Assembly: GCF_023517795.1 (NCBI RefSeq)
Contig: NZ_CP082928.1
Coordinates: forward strand, 4,526,001 to 4,590,000
From: Pseudomonas fulva
Lineage (GTDB): Bacteria; Pseudomonadota; Gammaproteobacteria; Pseudomonadales; Pseudomonadaceae
Length of the DNA: 64,000 nucleotides
Reading direction: 5' to 3'
Part shown: positions 44,572-52,011 of the stretch, piece by piece
Numbering within the stretch: position 1 is the first letter of the stretch
Layout: every line of letters begins with the position of its first letter
Program-made: the position numbers and the translations under genes
Notes under the pieces: generated by a model
What the model saw: the letters and a program-made list of their open reading frames with translations, nothing else
Databases searched by the model: none
What the model was told of the DNA's origin: nothing

Positions 44572-45117
44572 TCAGGTCTGCCGGTTTAGCCATTCTTCGC
44601 GGCTGAGCGCCCAGGTCTGGGAAGGCAACCGTCCGCACACGTAATGGCTCTCGCCGGTTGCCACCAGGCGCATACCTTCACGCTCGGAGAGGCGCCGCGA
44701 GGCGATGTTTTCCACCGCCTTGGGCACCTGCATTTCCGGCCGTTGCAGCACCTCGAACCAGTAGCGGTTGACCGCCACGCAGGCCTCGCTCATCAGGCCA
44801 TGACGCTGCCAGGCTGGCGCTATCCAGAAGCCGCGATTGTTGCCGGGCGTATCCATCAGGCTGACCACGCCGATCACCCGCTCGGGCTCGGCAATGGGCC
44901 GCAGCGTCCAGTGCCATTCCCGGCCGGCGGCCATGGCGGGCAGGGCGACATCGCGCAGGTAGCCTAGCGCACCGTCGGCCGGGTAGGGCCAGGGCACCTG
45001 GGCATTGAGGTAGCGCACCACCTCCCATTTGCCGAACAGCGGCTGGATCTGCTCGGCGTCGGCCAGTTGCAGGGGCTGCAACAGCAGGCGCGGAGTATGG
45101 AGGCTGGGAAGGGGCAT
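44572..45117 (-). CDS. GNAT acetyltransferase, RimJ/RimL type
   Basis: 181 residues. N-terminal LHTPRLLLQPLQLADAEQIQ is typical for the RimJ/RimL subgroup, and motif A is GFWIAPAWQRHGLMSEACVA followed by VNRYWF. The substrate is unknown; ribosomal protein or amino acid N-termini are common in relatives. No clear ribosome-binding site. The gene lies downstream of mdaB-like gene, 67 bases apart, on the same strand. Confidence 0.85.
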   Translation of the reverse strand: MPLPSLHTPRLLLQPLQLADAEQIQPLFGKWEVVRYLNAQVPWPYPADGALGYLRDVALPAMAAGREWHWTLRPIAEPERVIGVVSLMDTPGNNRGFWIAPAWQRHGLMSEACVAVNRYWFEVLQRPEMQVPKAVENIASRRLSEREGMRLVATGESHYVCGRLPSQTWALSREEWLNRQT

Positions 45118-45184
45118 CGGGGGCAGTCCATGGCGAGGCGGAGCGACCGATAGTGCCGGTCGCGGCCCCGTTTGTCATGCCGTG

Positions 45185-45772
45185 TCAGGCGTTCTGCAGC
45201 ACGCGGGCCAGGTGCTCGCGATAGCGCTGCACGTCGCGCTCGACATCCGGGCGCTTCATCACGTCCACGCACAGGAAGGTCGGCAGGGCGCGCATGCCCA
45301 GGAACTGCTGGGACTTGTGGAAGGGGAAGTAGACCGCGTCCACGCCCTTGCCCTCGAAGAAATCGCTGGGGTCGTCGAAGGCCTGCTGCGGGGCGTTCCA
45401 GGTCAGCGACAGCATGTACTGCTTGCCGTGGATCAGGCCGCCGCTGCCGTACTTCTGCGAGGCGTCGGAGCGGGTGCGGCCATCGTTGGCGTACAGGCTG
45501 CCGTGGCCTTCGGTGAACACTTCGTCGATGTACTTCTTGACGATCCACGGCGCGCCCATCCACCAGCCCGGCATCTGGTAGATCACCACATCGGCCCAGA
45601 GGAATTTCTGCACTTCCTCAGCAACGTCGTAGCCGGCGTCGATCTCGGTGGTCTTGAACGCGATACCGGCCTGATCGAGAAAAGCAGCGGCGCTTTCGTG
45701 CAGGGTGCGGTTGAGGCGGCCATCGGAGTGGGCGAATTGCTTGCCGCCGTTGAGGAGCAGGATGTTTTTCAT
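45185..45772 (-). CDS. NAD(P)H-dependent flavin oxidoreductase, MdaB-like
   Basis: Cytoplasmic flavodoxin-fold quinone reductase of 195 residues. MKNILLLNGGKQFAHSDGRL is the FMN/FAD phosphate-binding start, and IYQMPGWWMGAPWIVKKYID the conserved active-site part of the MdaB/KefF group. It probably reduces quinones by two electrons to protect against oxidative stress. The frame is open to 45847, but ATG 45772 matches the family start. It is divergent from the ABM gene. Confidence 0.9.
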   Translation of the reverse strand: MKNILLLNGGKQFAHSDGRLNRTLHESAAAFLDQAGIAFKTTEIDAGYDVAEEVQKFLWADVVIYQMPGWWMGAPWIVKKYIDEVFTEGHGSLYANDGRTRSDASQKYGSGGLIHGKQYMLSLTWNAPQQAFDDPSDFFEGKGVDAVYFPFHKSQQFLGMRALPTFLCVDVMKRPDVERDVQRYREHLARVLQNA

Positions 45773-45924
45773 GGAGGTTCTCGGTAACTGATTGAATGGG
45801 CTCAGGTTACGGCCTCGCGCGCAGACGAAAAATGCCGGCAAGGGCAAATTACCTTTGACTGAAATGCATGAATGCTCCGTATTTGCCTGCGGTACGGTGC
45901 AGCAGTACCCAACAGGAGACGCCC

Positions 45925-46242
45925 ATGTACGGTTTCATTCTTCACGCCCATACCCGCCCGGAACGCGCCGACGACTTCGAACAGCTGTTTCGCGCCTATG
46001 TCGAACCCAGTCGCGCCGAGCCTGGCTGCATCGAGTACCACATGCTGCGCGATGCCAAGGACCCTGCGCTGTTCATCTTCTTCGAGGTCTGGCAGTCCCG
46101 CGAGCACCTGGCGGTGCACACCGCCTTGCCGCATATGCGCGACTTCCATGAGCGGCGCATGGAGTATCTGCTGCGGGATTTCGAGATCCGCGAGATCGAG
46201 ATGCTCAGCCCTTCGTCGGCTGCCTTGTCGTCTGGCAAGTAG
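45925..46242 (+). CDS. Antibiotic biosynthesis monooxygenase (ABM) domain protein
   Basis: 105 residues with one ABM ferredoxin-like domain: MYGFILHAHTRPERADDFEQ at the start and EPGCIEYHMLRDAKDPALFI then FFEVWQSREHLAVH. AGGAG precedes ATG 45925, so the frame from 45868 is too long. Relatives are quinol or small-molecule monooxygenases. Being divergent from the MdaB-like gene suggests a joint quinone metabolism role like YgiN/MdaB in E. coli; this is inference. Confidence 0.87.
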   Translation: MYGFILHAHTRPERADDFEQLFRAYVEPSRAEPGCIEYHMLRDAKDPALFIFFEVWQSREHLAVHTALPHMRDFHERRMEYLLRDFEIREIEMLSPSSAALSSGK

Positions 46243-46340
46243 GCCTGGTAGCCCTTCGCTAAGCTGCGCTGATCCGCCGGGGCTGGACAACTGCAACGGC
46301 TAACGCCATGGTCGCGTCTTTGTCTGATCGAGAGCGATAG

Positions 46341-46925
46341 ATGTCGAGACGGGTTGTGCTGTACGTGCTGCTGACGGTTTTTCCGCTGCCTGCCGCCTTG
46401 GCCTGCGCGCCGGGCGAAACCCGGGTGTGCCTGGGCGGCTGCATCTGCGTGCCGGACCCCAACGGCGTGCTCGGGCCGATGCAGGAGCGCGCCGGCACCA
46501 TCACCGCCGCCGCGCTGGAAGGCTGGATCCTGCGTTCGCGCGAATCGGCGGCGCGCCAGGGCACCCTGCCGATTCCGCCATCGATCCGCCAACAGCTGCT
46601 GCCGTTCTACGCCGCCGAACTGCTCGATGCGGTGCGCTACAAGGTGGGTGATCTGGACGAGCTGAGCGCCGCCCGCAACGTGATGCAGAACCCGGATATC
46701 CAGGCGGTCACCCTGATCGACATCATCGTGTTTCGCGATGCGCGGATGGCCGAGCAGGATGCCGCGCTGTGGGCCCACGAACTGCTGCACGTGCAGCAGT
46801 ACCGGGAATGGGGCACGGCGGGCTTTGCGGCGCGCTACAGCCGCGATTTCAATGCCGTCGAGGCGCCGGCCTATCGGCGTCAGGCCGAGATCGCGCGCAT
46901 CTTGCGCGAGCAGACGGGCCGTTAA
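46341..46925 (+). CDS. Exported DUF4157-like protein with HExxH motif
   Basis: 194 residues. The N-terminal signal MSRRVVLYVLLTVFPLPAAL ends near ALA-CAP, followed by a Cys-rich piece (CAPGETRVCLGGCICVPD). The C-terminal half holds AHELLHVQQYREWG, a zinc-protease-like HExxH (His-Glu-Leu-Leu-His) of the DUF4157 or eCIS-core type. The combination suggests a periplasmic, disulfide-bonded protein. No toxin, eCIS or secretion gene is next to it. It is tail-to-tail with the DoxX-like gene, with a four-base overlap. Confidence 0.8.
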   Translation: MSRRVVLYVLLTVFPLPAALACAPGETRVCLGGCICVPDPNGVLGPMQERAGTITAAALEGWILRSRESAARQGTLPIPPSIRQQLLPFYAAELLDAVRYKVGDLDELSAARNVMQNPDIQAVTLIDIIVFRDARMAEQDAALWAHELLHVQQYREWGTAGFAARYSRDFNAVEAPAYRRQAEIARILREQTGR

Positions 46926-47290
46926 CGCGGCATCGGCTGCGCCGGCTGTCCGCGCAGGGCGATCACGCCGAGCACCAGGCCGGCCAGGCTCAAGGTCAGC
47001 GGGTTGAACGCCTGGGTCAGCAATGCGGGCGCGAAGACTGCCACATCCACCAGCAGCACCAGCAATGCCACCTGCGCCATGTAGAGCGGCCAGCGCTGCC
47101 GGTGCAACAGCACGATGAGCAGCCCCAGCAGCATCTCGCCCACACCCGCCAGCACAAGCAGGCCGTGGGGCAAGCCATGGGCGTCGAGCAGCTGCAGTTC
47201 GGTGGCGTCCCGCAGCAGCAGCTTGGGCACCAGCCCGTGGTAGATGAAGATCACGGCCAACGTCAGGCGCGCCAGCCGGGCGTCAGTCAT
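46922..47290 (-). CDS. DoxX-like membrane protein
   Basis: 122 residues with four membrane segments. LARLTLAVIFIYHGLVPKLL and GLLVLAGVGEMLLGLLIVLL are the DoxX-like pattern. It overlaps the DCC oxidoreductase gene by eight bases, a pairing seen elsewhere for thiol-redox and DoxX proteins. The function is unknown; a membrane redox or quinone-associated role is possible. Confidence 0.8.
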   Translation of the reverse strand: MTDARLARLTLAVIFIYHGLVPKLLLRDATELQLLDAHGLPHGLLVLAGVGEMLLGLLIVLLHRQRWPLYMAQVALLVLLVDVAVFAPALLTQAFNPLTLSLAGLVLGVIALRGQPAQPMPR

Positions 47291-47708
47291 GCAGGAATCG
47301 CTCGCGGTCTTCCGGGCGCGGCACCGGGCAGTGGTCGTGGCGGCCGAACAGGCGGTAGCGATTGCGGGCGATGGGGTCGTAGGCCCAGTCGCGTAGGCGG
47401 CGTGGTATCACGCGCGCCACCGTCGCCCAGCGCCAGGGTGCCGGCAGCTGACCCAGGATGGCCAGAATGGCGTCGCTGCGCTGCAGGGCCCGGTCGCCCT
47501 CGACATACACAAGGGTGTCGAAGTGATCCAGCGGCATGCCGAACCAGGCCAGAATCGCCTGGCCCTGTGGCGACTGCACGCTGCACAGCTTGAGCTTGCC
47601 GGCGCGGTCGTGGCGAATCAGAAAGCGGCTCCAGCCGTTACACAGCTTGCACACGCCATCGAACAGCACGACGCGATCACCGGCCTGCAGATGGGGTGGG
47701 TAAGCCAT
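47283..47708 (-). CDS. DCC-family thiol-disulfide oxidoreductase-like protein (YuxK-like)
   Basis: 141 residues. The name-giving motif is VLFDGVCKLCNGWSRF near residue 14, with the C-x2-C pair, followed by IRHDRAGKLKLCSVQSPQGQ. The C-terminus RDWAYDPIARNRYRLFGRHD is conserved in the family. Start at 47708 gives MAYPPHLQ; the frame extends to 47831 without a motif. It is operon partner of the DoxX-like gene. Confidence 0.87.
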   Translation of the reverse strand: MAYPPHLQAGDRVVLFDGVCKLCNGWSRFLIRHDRAGKLKLCSVQSPQGQAILAWFGMPLDHFDTLVYVEGDRALQRSDAILAILGQLPAPWRWATVARVIPRRLRDWAYDPIARNRYRLFGRHDHCPVPRPEDRERFLHD

Positions 47709-48062
47709 GGATGTGCTCCGTGCGGGTGATTGAGCCAGGGTAACGCAACCGGGTCCGTAGAGCCGGTATTTTGTCGACGTGCCACGATGCGGGCGCTGCG
47801 TGATCAGGGCTAGGCCGGGGAACCCGAGCACCGGCAGCCTCGCCGTGAAGCCTGCACTTTACCTGAGCAGCACTGCCCGTTTGACTTCGGATCCGCCCGG
47901 TCTTGCGAGCGGCATATTTTTGCTTTGCAAACTCCCGATAACCCGCTACCTACCTTCTATGCTTGATGGCAGAGCGGCCTGCAATCTTGCGGCTGGACGG
48001 CCCTCAATAAATCGGCAGGGCAGCCGATGAATTTCAACGTGATTGCCTTTTGGAGAAAGCGC
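47709..48062. other. Intergenic gap with the chemoreceptor promoter
   Basis: 354 bases between divergent genes. No believable gene was seen. The end of the gap carries the FliA-type promoter at 48004-48030. The part near 47923 (GCATATTTTTGCTTTGCAAA) is AT-rich, and may hold another promoter. Confidence 0.55.
48004..48030 (+). promoter_or_regulatory. FliA (sigma-28) type promoter of the chemoreceptor gene
   Basis: TCAA at 48004-48007, a 15-base spacer and GCCGATGA at 48023-48030 match the flagellar sigma-28 promoter pattern of pseudomonads (TCAAG-like, then GCCGATAA-like). The first in-frame ATG (48027) lies within the -10 element, so translation from it would be impossible from this promoter, which supports the start at 48063. 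Confidence 0.65.
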
Positions 48063-49376
48063 ATGTTCGGTAACCAGTGGAAAAAAGAATTGCAGGCCAA
48101 GGATGCCGAACTGTCGTTGCTCCGACAGCTGTATCAGGGCATCCAGACCGAGATGATCATGCTGACCATCGATGCCGATTTTCGGATCATCGATTCCAAT
48201 GCCAACTTCTCGCGGTTCGTGGGCTATGGGCCCGAGCAGCTGGTCAATCGGCCGATGAGCGACATCGTGCCGGCGTACGTGAAGAACCTGCCGTGTTTCA
48301 AGAACTTGAGCGAGGCCATTCGCACCGGGCACTCGGTGCGTGATCGCTATCGGTTTCTGCGTGCCGACGGCGCACTGGTGTGGCTGCAGGCCTGCTGGCA
48401 GCCGGTGGTCGATGAGCGTGGTGCGATACGCCGCGTTCAGTGCTTCGGTAGCGAGATCACCGAAACCATGAACCGCGCCCGGGAAAACGAGGATTTCATC
48501 AACGCCCTGCTGCGTTCCACCGCGGTGATCGAGTTCGATCTCAGTGGCCACGTGCTGACCGCCAATGACCAGTTCCTGCACGGCATGGGCTACAGCCTGG
48601 AGCGCATCAAGGGCAAGCACCACAGCATGTTCTGCGACCCGCAGGAAACCCACTCGCCCGACTACAAGCAGTTCTGGGAACGCCTGAACCGTGGCGAGTT
48701 CGTGGCCGGCCGCTTCAAGCGCGTCGACAGCCACGGCCACGTGGTGTGGCTGGAGGCGACCTACAACCCGGTGCACGACACCCAGGACAAACTCTACAAG
48801 GTGGTGAAGTTCGCCACCGTGATCACCGACCAGGTCAACCGCGAAGACGAGGTCAACGAGGCAGCGGGAATCGCCTACGGCATTTCCCAGCAGACCGACA
48901 CCACCGCCCAGCGCGGTGCCCAGGTGGTCACCGATACGGTGCAGACCATGCAGCGCATCTCCGAACAGATGGGCTCGGCCTCCGAGGGTATCGAGGCACT
49001 GGGCAAGCAATCGGTATTGATCAGCACCATGGTGCAGACCATCGGCAGCATCGCCCAGCAGACCAACCTGCTGGCGCTCAACGCGGCGATCGAGGCCGCC
49101 CGTGCCGGTGAGCAGGGGCGCGGTTTCGCGGTGGTCGCCGACGAGGTCCGGCAGTTGGCCAGCCGCACCAGCAAGGCCACCGAGGAGATCGTCGGCGTGG
49201 TGCAGGAAAACCAGAAGCTGGTCGACGCTGCGGTGCGCGACATGGCCAGCAGCCGCCAGCAGGCCGAGGCGGGCCTGGAGCTGGCCAACCAGGCCGGCGA
49301 CGTGATCGTCGAGATTCGTCAGGGCGCCAAGCAGGTGCTCGGCGCCGTGGAGCGCTTCGCCAGCCAGTTGAAATGA
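48063..49376 (+). CDS. Cytoplasmic PAS-PAS methyl-accepting chemotaxis protein, BdlA/Aer-like
   Basis: 437 residues without membrane segments. Two PAS domains come first ([20 protein letters not shown] and [20 protein letters not shown]), each followed by a PAC-like [14 protein letters not shown] or [20 protein letters not shown]. The C-terminal signalling hairpin holds [20 protein letters not shown], contacting CheA/CheW. The ATG at 48063 has GGAGAAA upstream and follows the FliA-type promoter. BdlA of P. aeruginosa has the same order and triggers biofilm dispersal; orthology is not proven. Confidence 0.88.
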   Translation: MFGNQWKKELQAKDAELSLLRQLYQGIQTEMIMLTIDADFRIIDSNANFSRFVGYGPEQLVNRPMSDIVPAYVKNLPCFKNLSEAIRTGHSVRDRYRFLRADGALVWLQACWQPVVDERGAIRRVQCFGSEITETMNRARENEDFINALLRSTAVIEFDLSGHVLTANDQFLHGMGYSLERIKGKHHSMFCDPQETHSPDYKQFWERLNRGEFVAGRFKRVDSHGHVVWLEATYNPVHDTQDKLYKVVKFATVITDQVNREDEVNEAAGIAYGISQQTDTTAQRGAQVVTDTVQTMQRISEQMGSASEGIEALGKQSVLISTMVQTIGSIAQQTNLLALNAAIEAARAGEQGRGFAVVADEVRQLASRTSKATEEIVGVVQENQKLVDAAVRDMASSRQQAEAGLELANQAGDVIVEIRQGAKQVLGAVERFASQLK

Positions 49377-49412
49377 GGCCGGGTACGATGGCGGGTCGGC
49401 TCGCCATCGCGA

Positions 49413-49850
49413 TCACCCCATGGGCGGCAGTCGTCGCTTCACCGTGGTCTTCTTGACGATGGCGGTGTTGGTCAGGGCATAGACGTTGATGTGGTCGAGT
49501 ATCTCGTCCAGCTGTTCCATCGAGCGCACATGCAGCCGGGCGATAAAGCAGTCCTCGCCGGTGACCTTGTCGCACTCGGTGAACTGCGGCGTGGCCTGGA
49601 TCTGTCGTTCCACTTCGTGCAACTGGCCGGGTAGCGGGCGAATGCGCACGATGGCCTGCAGCTGGTAGCCGAATGCGCGCGGGTCGACCTCTACGCCATA
49701 GCCTTTGAGTACCCCTTTTTCCTCAAGCTTGCGCAGCCGCTCCGCCACGCTCGGCGAGGACAGGCCGCTGATCTGCGCCAGTGCCTTGAGCGAGCGGCGC
49801 GAGTCCTCGGTCAGGGCCGCGATCAGGTGTTGGTCGATTTCATCGATCAT
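49413..49850 (-). CDS. Lrp/AsnC family transcriptional regulator
   Basis: 145 residues. The HTH is SLKALAQISGLSSPSVAERL followed by RKLEEKGVLKGYGVEVDP; the C-terminal RAM ligand domain has AIVRIRPLPGQLHEVERQI and CDKVTGEDCFIARLHVRS. It is divergent from the EamA exporter gene, a common arrangement in which the Lrp-type protein controls export of an amino acid. Confidence 0.92.
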   Translation of the reverse strand: MIDEIDQHLIAALTEDSRRSLKALAQISGLSSPSVAERLRKLEEKGVLKGYGVEVDPRAFGYQLQAIVRIRPLPGQLHEVERQIQATPQFTECDKVTGEDCFIARLHVRSMEQLDEILDHINVYALTNTAIVKKTTVKRRLPPMG

Positions 49851-49980
49851 ATTGGCTCCGAAGGTAATTTCGATTTTCTGCCTTGATAGTAAAGCCAGAA
49901 CGCCTTTCCTGCCTCTCCTTTGCCATGGAGTGCCATCGCGCCGCTTGCCATAATTCGTGCCTCACTGAGGGAGCACGATG

Positions 49981-50892
49981 ATGGACAAGCAAATCCACAG
50001 AGGCACGCTGGAAATGGTCGCCGCCATGCTGATTTCCGGCACCATCGGCTGGTTCGTGCTGCTGTCCGGCCTGCCGGTTCTGGAGGTGGTGTTCTGGCGC
50101 TGCGTGTTCGGCGCCCTGACGCTGCTGGTGGTCTGCGCCATGCTGGGCTTTCTGCGCCCAGGCCTGCTCAGCCGCTATACCGCGACGCTGGCCATGGTCA
50201 GTGGGGTGGCCATCGTCGGCAACTGGTTGTTGCTGTTCGCGTCCTATTCCCGCGCCTCGATCGCCATCGGCACCGCGGTCTACAACGTGCAGCCGTTCAT
50301 GCTGGTGATCCTGGCGGCGCTGTTTCTCGGCGAAAAACTGACCCTGCAGAAGCTCGCCTGGTTGTCGATCTCGTTTCTCGGCATGCTGGCCATCGTCAGC
50401 GCCCACGGCAGTACGGGGCAGGGCGGTGGCGACTACCTGGCAGGCATCGCCCTCGCCCTTGGCGCCGCCTTTCTGTACGCCGTGGCCGCCCTGATCATCA
50501 AGAAGCTCAAGGGCGTGCCACCGCATCTGATCGCGCTGATCCAGGTCAGCGTTGGCGTGCTGATGCTGGCGCCGCTGGCCGATTTCACCACGCTGCCCCA
50601 GGGCCAGCAGACCTGGGCGATCCTGCTCACTCTGGGTGTGGTGCATACCGGCGGCATGTATGTGCTGCTGTACGGCGCCATCCAGAAGCTGCCCACGGCG
50701 CTGACCGGCGCGCTGTCGTTCATCTACCCGATCGCGGCGATTGCCGTGGACTGGGTCGCCTTTGACCACCAGCTCGGTGCGTTGCAGTGGCTGGGCGTGG
50801 CGGCGATTCTGCTGGCGGCTGCGGGGATGCAGCAGGGATGGAGCTTGCGTGTGCGCTGGAGTACTGCAAGCCGGCTCAATCCGAAGCCTTGA
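49981..50892 (+). CDS. EamA/DMT family exporter
   Basis: Inner-membrane protein of 303 residues with ten membrane segments in two EamA repeats. VFWRCVFGALTLLVV in the first and GGMYVLLYGAIQKLPTALTG then ALSFIYPIAAIAVDW in the second repeat are typical. ATG 49981 is preferred over 49978 because the AGGGAG at 49968-49973 is better spaced. It probably exports an amino acid or metabolite under control of the divergent Lrp protein. The 3' end overlaps the next gene on the other strand by 17 bases. Confidence 0.88.
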   Translation: MDKQIHRGTLEMVAAMLISGTIGWFVLLSGLPVLEVVFWRCVFGALTLLVVCAMLGFLRPGLLSRYTATLAMVSGVAIVGNWLLLFASYSRASIAIGTAVYNVQPFMLVILAALFLGEKLTLQKLAWLSISFLGMLAIVSAHGSTGQGGGDYLAGIALALGAAFLYAVAALIIKKLKGVPPHLIALIQVSVGVLMLAPLADFTTLPQGQQTWAILLTLGVVHTGGMYVLLYGAIQKLPTALTGALSFIYPIAAIAVDWVAFDHQLGALQWLGVAAILLAAAGMQQGWSLRVRWSTASRLNPKP

Positions 50893-51934
50893 TCACCATC
50901 TTGATAAAGCGCGACGGCACCTGGATCAGTTGCTTGCCTTCCTTGTCGAGCTTGAACAGCAGGCTGTCGCCCATCAGCCAGACCACATGGACGTCTGTCA
51001 GGGAACACTGGTTATCGAAGGCCAGGGCCTTTTGCGCATCGCTGTCGCAATAGCTGCTATCCAGAATGATGCGCTCGGCCTTGTAGTTGCCCAGGCCGAT
51101 GGCGCGTACGGTTTTGTCTGGCAGGGTGGTTAGCAGACCGCTGTAGAAGGCGATCAAGAGGGCGAAGAAGGTGGAGATATGTAGGGTAAAGCTCCACCCG
51201 GCCACAAAGCCTATTGCGCAAATTCCGGTAATCACACTGATCAGGATCGGTGTTCCGTAAACGACACAAGCTCTTAGCAAGTCGTTGTCCATTTGGTCGA
51301 TGCCAGTGGCCGCATCACGAATGATCAGGAAGCTGGCTAACGCGACGATGGCGGTTGGGAGATAAGCCGACCACATATAGCGCAAAAAACTGTAAGTCCT
51401 CAGCTCCAGCAGCTTCTGTAATAGGAGGCCTGCGATCAGCGTGATCAGCGCAGGCATCAGAAACATCGCGTGTTGAAAGAGCGAGGTGTATGCGAATGTC
51501 ACGTACATCACACAGAGCGCGCTCGCAGCGAACGGGGCGACGTACACCAGGCCAATCAGGATGCCGACGAAGCGGTAGCTCTGTTTGTCATTGGCCGGCC
51601 TGATATAACGCAGCTCTTCCTTGATGGCCGGCGAATTGACGAAGCCGTAGTGCAGCCAGGCGCCGGGCACCACTAGCAGAAGCACATAGGTGCCCACCAG
51701 TATGAAACCGAGCACCGCGGCCGCCAGCAATAACGACGAGAACTGGAACAGATCGAAGGTCGGGTAGAAACCGTGCCGGTTGAAATAGAGCAGAAAGATC
51801 GCGAAGCCGAATAACGGTGGACAGAATTTGGCAACGGGGGACGCGTAGCGGCTAAGAAAACGCTGCGAGTGATCGATCACCTGATCGATCAGCTCGTCGC
51901 TGTCCATCGAGGGTTTATCCAGCCAGCGGGTCAT
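50876..51934 (-). CDS. Multi-pass membrane protein of unknown function
   Basis: 352 residues with about eight hydrophobic segments (for example FGFAIFLLYFNRHGFYPTFD, LLLAAAVLGFILVGTYVLLL, YVAPFAASALCVMYVTFAYT). A soluble C-terminal part has YKAERIILDSSYCDSDAQKA and QLIQVPSRFIKMVIKASD. No family was recognised. Codon use is a little richer in AT than in adjacent genes. It stands alone, tail-to-tail with the EamA gene. Confidence 0.7.
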   Translation of the reverse strand: MTRWLDKPSMDSDELIDQVIDHSQRFLSRYASPVAKFCPPLFGFAIFLLYFNRHGFYPTFDLFQFSSLLLAAAVLGFILVGTYVLLLVVPGAWLHYGFVNSPAIKEELRYIRPANDKQSYRFVGILIGLVYVAPFAASALCVMYVTFAYTSLFQHAMFLMPALITLIAGLLLQKLLELRTYSFLRYMWSAYLPTAIVALASFLIIRDAATGIDQMDNDLLRACVVYGTPILISVITGICAIGFVAGWSFTLHISTFFALLIAFYSGLLTTLPDKTVRAIGLGNYKAERIILDSSYCDSDAQKALAFDNQCSLTDVHVVWLMGDSLLFKLDKEGKQLIQVPSRFIKMVIKASD

Positions 51935-52011
51935 GCGGCTACTTCCTTGTAGGCGAGGGGAGCGGGCCCGTCTGCTGCGGTTTTAGCTGAAACGCTGAGT
52001 GCGAGGTGGGC

